The position numbers and the translations under genes are program-made. Positions 6,556 through 8,846 of a stretch of 8,846 bases of DNA are shown here, one piece after another (positions within the stretch are counted from its first letter, which is position 1; each line of letters begins with the position of its first letter). The notes under the pieces are model-generated. The model had not been told where the DNA came from. It did no database searches and saw only the letters and a list, made by a program, of their open reading frames with translations. Source of the stretch: CAXQRU01 sp964226685 (GTDB taxonomy: Bacteria > Pseudomonadota > Gammaproteobacteria > Pseudomonadales > Cellvibrionaceae); NCBI GenBank assembly GCA_964226685.1, contig CAXQRU010000021.1, positions 1 to 8,846 on the forward strand, in the 5' to 3' direction.

Positions 6556-7177
6556 TACTCATCACCTGGAGGTGAAGACTGATTCACCTGCATTCGTGGT
6601 GAGACCTATCGAAAGCAAACAAAATATTGAGCCGGTGGATGAGGATGATGTCCCACCTTGGGAGACTCAAGAGCTTGGTGAATCTCAAAAATCTATAGCG
6701 CCAAGCACTAAAGCTGAGCCGAAAATAGAGCCAGAGGTACGAGAGGCTAAAGTCACACCTAAGATAAGCGAGGCTCCTATAACGCTGTCTAGTATGAGGC
6801 CTCAAGATTGGCATGCCCTGTATTTGCAGTTGGCGCCAGGTGGTCTTCTGCAGAGTACACTTAGTAATAGCGAGTGCGTGAGTGTACAAGGTAATAAAAT
6901 GCACTTTATTTTGGATGAAAAATGCAGTGCTTTGTATGATGACAACCAATTACAAAAAATTTCTCAATTATTGAGTGATTATTTTAAAGAACCGGTGAGT
7001 GCAATTATTGAGATCGGTGATGCGGGTCTTACGCCGGCAAAAATTATTATTCAGCAGCAAGCCGAAAGGCTGGAGCAAGCGCGTATAAGCATTGAAAATA
7101 GCCCTGTCATTCGAGAGCTTCAAAGCCTCTTTGATGCCAAAGTGGTGACAGATTCAGTAGAACCCTTAACCCAATAA
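5423..7177 (+). CDS. dnaX: DNA polymerase III subunit tau (clamp-loader ATPase)
   Basis: Clamp-loader ATPase of the replisome; the full-length 584-residue product corresponds to tau (E. coli 643). Residues use the 5423 start, whose MSHQALARKWRP aligns with E. coli MSYQVLARKWRP; an ATG at 5414 would add three residues, and neither start has more than a weak Shine-Dalgarno. Seen: Walker A GTRGVGKT (45-52), zinc cysteines C64, C73, C76 and C79, Walker B LIDEVH (124-129), sensor ATTDP (156-160) and the SRC motif (168-170). The conserved LLRMLAF ends the collar domain III, followed by an acidic, Pro/Lys-rich linker from about 360 to 455. The C-terminal domain, about 460-580, with SPVIRELQSLFDAKVV, should bind the polymerase alpha subunit and, with the preceding region, the DnaB helicase. 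It is the first gene of dnaX-ybaB-recR-rnd. A frameshift cassette at codons 369-377 predicts a second, shorter product. Confidence 0.98.
   Translation: MSHQALARKWRPRIFSEMVGQEHVLRALINALDNNRLHHAYLFSGTRGVGKTTIARILAKCLNCEQGVTSVPCEKCSACEEISQGCFVDLIEVDAASRTKVEDTRELLDNVQYAPTRGRYKVYLIDEVHMLSTSSFNALLKTLEEPPEHVKFLLATTDPQKLPVTVLSRCLQFNLKNMPAEHIVDHLKNILAQESIAAEEGAIWQIARAAHGSMRDALSLTDQAIAYGNGQLNTKDVGDMLGTIDQSLTLSLIDALKEDDGERLMNLIAKASEQMVDYQAVLAELLNTLHRIAVAQALPEAVGNQYGDRDQIMALASAMTCEQVQLYYQIALMGRKDLPINPDMRSGCEMVLLRMLAFRPFDAPDTPIEEAPSTKKPDTHHLEVKTDSPAFVVRPIESKQNIEPVDEDDVPPWETQELGESQKSIAPSTKAEPKIEPEVREAKVTPKISEAPITLSSMRPQDWHALYLQLAPGGLLQSTLSNSECVSVQGNKMHFILDEKCSALYDDNQLQKISQLLSDYFKEPVSAIIEIGDAGLTPAKIIIQQQAERLEQARISIENSPVIRELQSLFDAKVVTDSVEPLTQ
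6527..6602 (+). promoter_or_regulatory. Programmed -1 ribosomal frameshift signal in dnaX
   Basis: Three parts are visible. An internal Shine-Dalgarno-like GAGGAGG (6527-6533) lies 10 nt before the slippery heptamer. The heptamer A AAA AAG (6544-6550) is in the correct phase (zero frame ACA AAA AAG CCT). Downstream, AGGTGAA (6570-6576) pairs perfectly with TTCACCT (6583-6589) around a 6-nt loop; alternatively TCACC (6562-6566) pairs with GGTGA at 6571-6575, or at 6598-6602 enclosing the first hairpin. Shine-Dalgarno spacing and heptamer match E. coli dnaX; the hairpin starts farther away (11 to 19 nt) than usual. Confidence 0.82.
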
Positions 7178-7189
7178 AAAGGTGAAATG

Positions 7190-7513
7190 ATGTTTGAAAA
7201 TATGGAAGATATCATGAAGCAAGCTAAGGAAATGCAAGAAAATATGCAAAAAATGCAGGAAGAGCTTGCAAATAACCAAGTGGTTGGTGAGTCTGGTGCA
7301 GGCTTGGTTAAAGTGACTATGACTGGGCGTCATGATGTGACTTCAGTGGAAATCGACCCAGATGTGCTGACGGAAGAAAAGACCTTGCTTGAAGACTTAC
7401 TTGCGGCGGCTGTGAATGATGCTGTTAAAAAAATTGAGGCAGCCAATAAAGAAAAAATGGGTAGCTTTGCGTCTGGTTTTAATATGCCGCCCGGATTTAA
7501 AATGCCATTTTAA
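7190..7513 (+). CDS. ybaB: YbaB/EbfC family nucleoid-associated protein
   Basis: A small DNA-binding protein of 107 residues (E. coli YbaB 109) that forms dimers shaped like tweezers and binds chromosomal DNA; its precise role is unresolved, and the gene is usually between dnaX and recR. The N-terminal helix carries MKQAKEMQENMQKMQEELA, the core GESGAGLVKVTMTG matches E. coli nearly exactly, and the C-terminus ends PPGFKMPF, as in the E. coli protein. ATGs at 7187 and 7190 are adjacent; I choose 7190 because AAGG (7179-7182) is then at seven bases and the product starts MF, as E. coli does. It begins 12 bases after the dnaX stop and ends 9 bases before recR, so it is surely in the same operon. 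The helix is rich in Met and Gln, normal for the family. Confidence 0.97.
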   Translation: MFENMEDIMKQAKEMQENMQKMQEELANNQVVGESGAGLVKVTMTGRHDVTSVEIDPDVLTEEKTLLEDLLAAAVNDAVKKIEAANKEKMGSFASGFNMPPGFKMPF

Positions 7514-7522
7514 GGCCTCATT

Positions 7523-8125
7523 ATGTTTAGCCCATTAATTCACGAACTCATCCAAGCGTTTTGTTGCCTACCCGGTGTTGGTAGAAAGTCGGCTCAGCGG
7601 ATGGCGATGCATTTACTAGAGAGGGATCGCGAGGGCGCTTTGCGATTGCAGCAGAGTTTGTTAACTGCAATAGAGCAAGTAGGGCATTGCAAGCAGTGTC
7701 GCACCCTCACCGAGCTTGAAATTTGCGAAATTTGTAGCAGCCCTCACCGCAATCAATCGTTAATGTGTATCGTAGAAACGCCAGCCGATGTGATGGCAAT
7801 CGAGCAATCGGGTATGTACCAAGGGGTATATTTCGTGTTGATGGGCCATCTCTCACCCATTGATGGCATTGGTCCGGATGATATCGGTATTTCTCAATTG
7901 CTTGAACAGCTCCAAAAACAATCGATTGGTGAAATTATATTAGCAACCAACCCTACCGTAGAAGGTGAAGCGACCGCTCATTATATTGCTCAAAAAGTCA
8001 TGCCCTTAAATATATCTGTTTCACGTATTGCCCATGGTGTGCCGCTAGGGGGTGAGCTTGAATACATCGATGGTGGCACTTTGGCTCATGCCTTTGCGAG
8101 TCGCAAGATGATTGAATCGCTGTGA
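7523..8125 (+). CDS. recR: Recombination mediator protein RecR
   Basis: Acts with RecO and RecF to load RecA onto SSB-coated single-stranded gaps during repair. It has 200 residues, close to the E. coli length of 201. Domains in order are a helix-hairpin-helix with LPGVGRKSAQRMA at 16-28; a four-cysteine zinc site at C56, C59, C68 and C71 (CKQC...CEIC); and a TOPRIM domain starting VETPADVMAIE at 84-94 and including ATNPTVEGEATA at 141-152. The C-terminal GVPLGGELEYIDGGTLAHA (172-190) is the conserved RecR signature that contributes to DNA/ATP-like and RecO contacts. It lies 9 bases after ybaB; AAGG overlapping the ybaB stop codon serves as ribosome binding site. The last four bases overlap the next gene. 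Nothing is missing. Confidence 0.98.
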   Translation: MFSPLIHELIQAFCCLPGVGRKSAQRMAMHLLERDREGALRLQQSLLTAIEQVGHCKQCRTLTELEICEICSSPHRNQSLMCIVETPADVMAIEQSGMYQGVYFVLMGHLSPIDGIGPDDIGISQLLEQLQKQSIGEIILATNPTVEGEATAHYIAQKVMPLNISVSRIAHGVPLGGELEYIDGGTLAHAFASRKMIESL

Positions 8126-8846
8126 ACGCTTCCTTTAAATACATTGATACAGACGAGAAGTTGCTACAAGTGTATAAAGTTTGGCGAGAGTGCCAGTACT
8201 TAGCTTTAGATACTGAGTTTATGCGTGCCTCCAGTTTTTTCCCCCATTTGGCCTTGTTGCAAATTGCTGATGAAGATCAAACCTATGTAATCGACCCATT
8301 AGCTATTAAAGACCCAAGCCCCATAGTTGAGCTGCTACAATCGAGCGTTATTTGGGTTATTCACTCTTGCACAGAAGACTTAGAAGCCTTAGAGCACTTC
8401 TATGGAGTGCGGCCCAAAAGAGTCTTTGATAGCCAATTAGCAGCAGATTTTGTGGGTTTGGGGCACTCGATGGGCTATGCAAATTTAGTTGAAGCCCTTG
8501 AAACGATTTCCTTGCCTAAAGAACACACTCGCTCTAATTGGTTAAAGCGTCCCCTGAGCGAAGCGCAATTGAATTATGCCGCATTGGATGTGGTGTACTT
8601 ATTATCGATACAGCAAACGTTGAGCAACCAACTGCAAGAGCAGGGTAAATGGGAGTGGTTTGTGCAGGAGTGTGCTTTTCTGATAAAACCTCAAGACGAT
8701 GCTGACAATTACTATCAAAAAATCAATGGTGCCTGGAAATTATCGCCGAAACAATTAGCTTTATTAAAGAGCCTTTGCAGCTGGAGAGAAGTGGAGGCCC
8801 GCCGTTTAGATAAGCCTAGAAACCACGTTGTGAGCGGCCAAGTATT
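8122..8846 (+). CDS. rnd: Ribonuclease D (N-terminal 241 codons, cut by the right edge)
   Basis: A 3'-5' exoribonuclease of the DEDDy group that trims tRNA precursors and other small stable RNAs. The catalytic residues are present at nearly the E. coli positions: D30 and E32 in LALDTEF, D86 in CTEDLEAL, and Y152 and D156 in NYAALDVVYLL. RSNWLKRPLSEAQ (137-149) is the conserved segment before motif III. The first HRDC domain begins at about residue 208 (LSPKQLALLKSLCSWREVEARR) and is cut by the window edge; E. coli RNase D has 375 residues, so about a third is missing. The start is a GTG at 8122 whose GTGA overlaps the recR stop, pointing to translational coupling; no in-frame ATG lies close upstream, and the N-terminus MNASFKYIDTD fits the family. 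No disruption is seen in the visible part. Confidence 0.95.
   Translation, partial: MNASFKYIDTDEKLLQVYKVWRECQYLALDTEFMRASSFFPHLALLQIADEDQTYVIDPLAIKDPSPIVELLQSSVIWVIHSCTEDLEALEHFYGVRPKRVFDSQLAADFVGLGHSMGYANLVEALETISLPKEHTRSNWLKRPLSEAQLNYAALDVVYLLSIQQTLSNQLQEQGKWEWFVQECAFLIKPQDDADNYYQKINGAWKLSPKQLALLKSLCSWREVEARRLDKPRNHVVSGQV

Overview
The window reads as ordinary chromosome from a gammaproteobacterium. The block dnaX-ybaB-recR-rnd, the long-form DnaX with a dnaX-type frameshift signal, YdjA-like and YjbQ-like proteins, a DacB/PBP4-type enzyme and a short (about 112 nt) 4.5S SRP RNA all fit that class. Base composition looks moderate and even, with no insertion sequence, integrase, CRISPR array or phage gene. 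The genus cannot be fixed from the sequence; a marine-type lineage is a guess.

Layout. Positions 1-1153 (minus) hold the N-terminal 384 codons of a membrane-anchored coiled-coil protein of unknown function that runs off the left edge. Divergent from it is a YdjA-type nitroreductase (1232-1789, plus), then tRNA-Ser(GGA) at 1862-1949 and a periplasmic D-Ala-D-Ala carboxypeptidase/endopeptidase, dacB (1991-3469). Convergent with dacB is a tandem two-domain protein of the 6-pyruvoyl-tetrahydropterin synthase/QueD superfamily (3475-4308, minus). Back to back with it is a small three-helix membrane protein of unknown function (4422-4712, plus), whose end overlaps a convergent YjbQ-family gene (4702-5133, minus). 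The 4.5S SRP RNA gene (5232-5343) follows, with a good sigma70 promoter. The right end is a DNA replication/repair/RNA processing operon: dnaX (5423-7177), ybaB (7190-7513), recR (7523-8125) and rnd (8122 onward, cut by the right edge).

How the parts work together. DnaX is the clamp-loader ATPase, YbaB a nucleoid-associated protein and RecR a partner of RecF/RecO in gap repair; RNase D trims tRNA and other small RNA 3' ends. Spacing is 12 nt, 9 nt and a 4-nt overlap, so one transcript with translational coupling is likely.

Main points of interest. (1) dnaX carries a complete -1 frameshift cassette of the E. coli type: a Shine-Dalgarno-like GAGGAGG, an in-frame A AAA AAG heptamer, a -1 stop one codon later and hairpins downstream. 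It predicts a 377-residue gamma subunit alongside a 584-residue tau. (2) The tandem pterin-synthase protein seems to have divided its active site: the second repeat keeps the zinc histidines and catalytic Cys, while the first keeps the Asp-His pair. I found no strong evidence of an entirely new multi-gene system.
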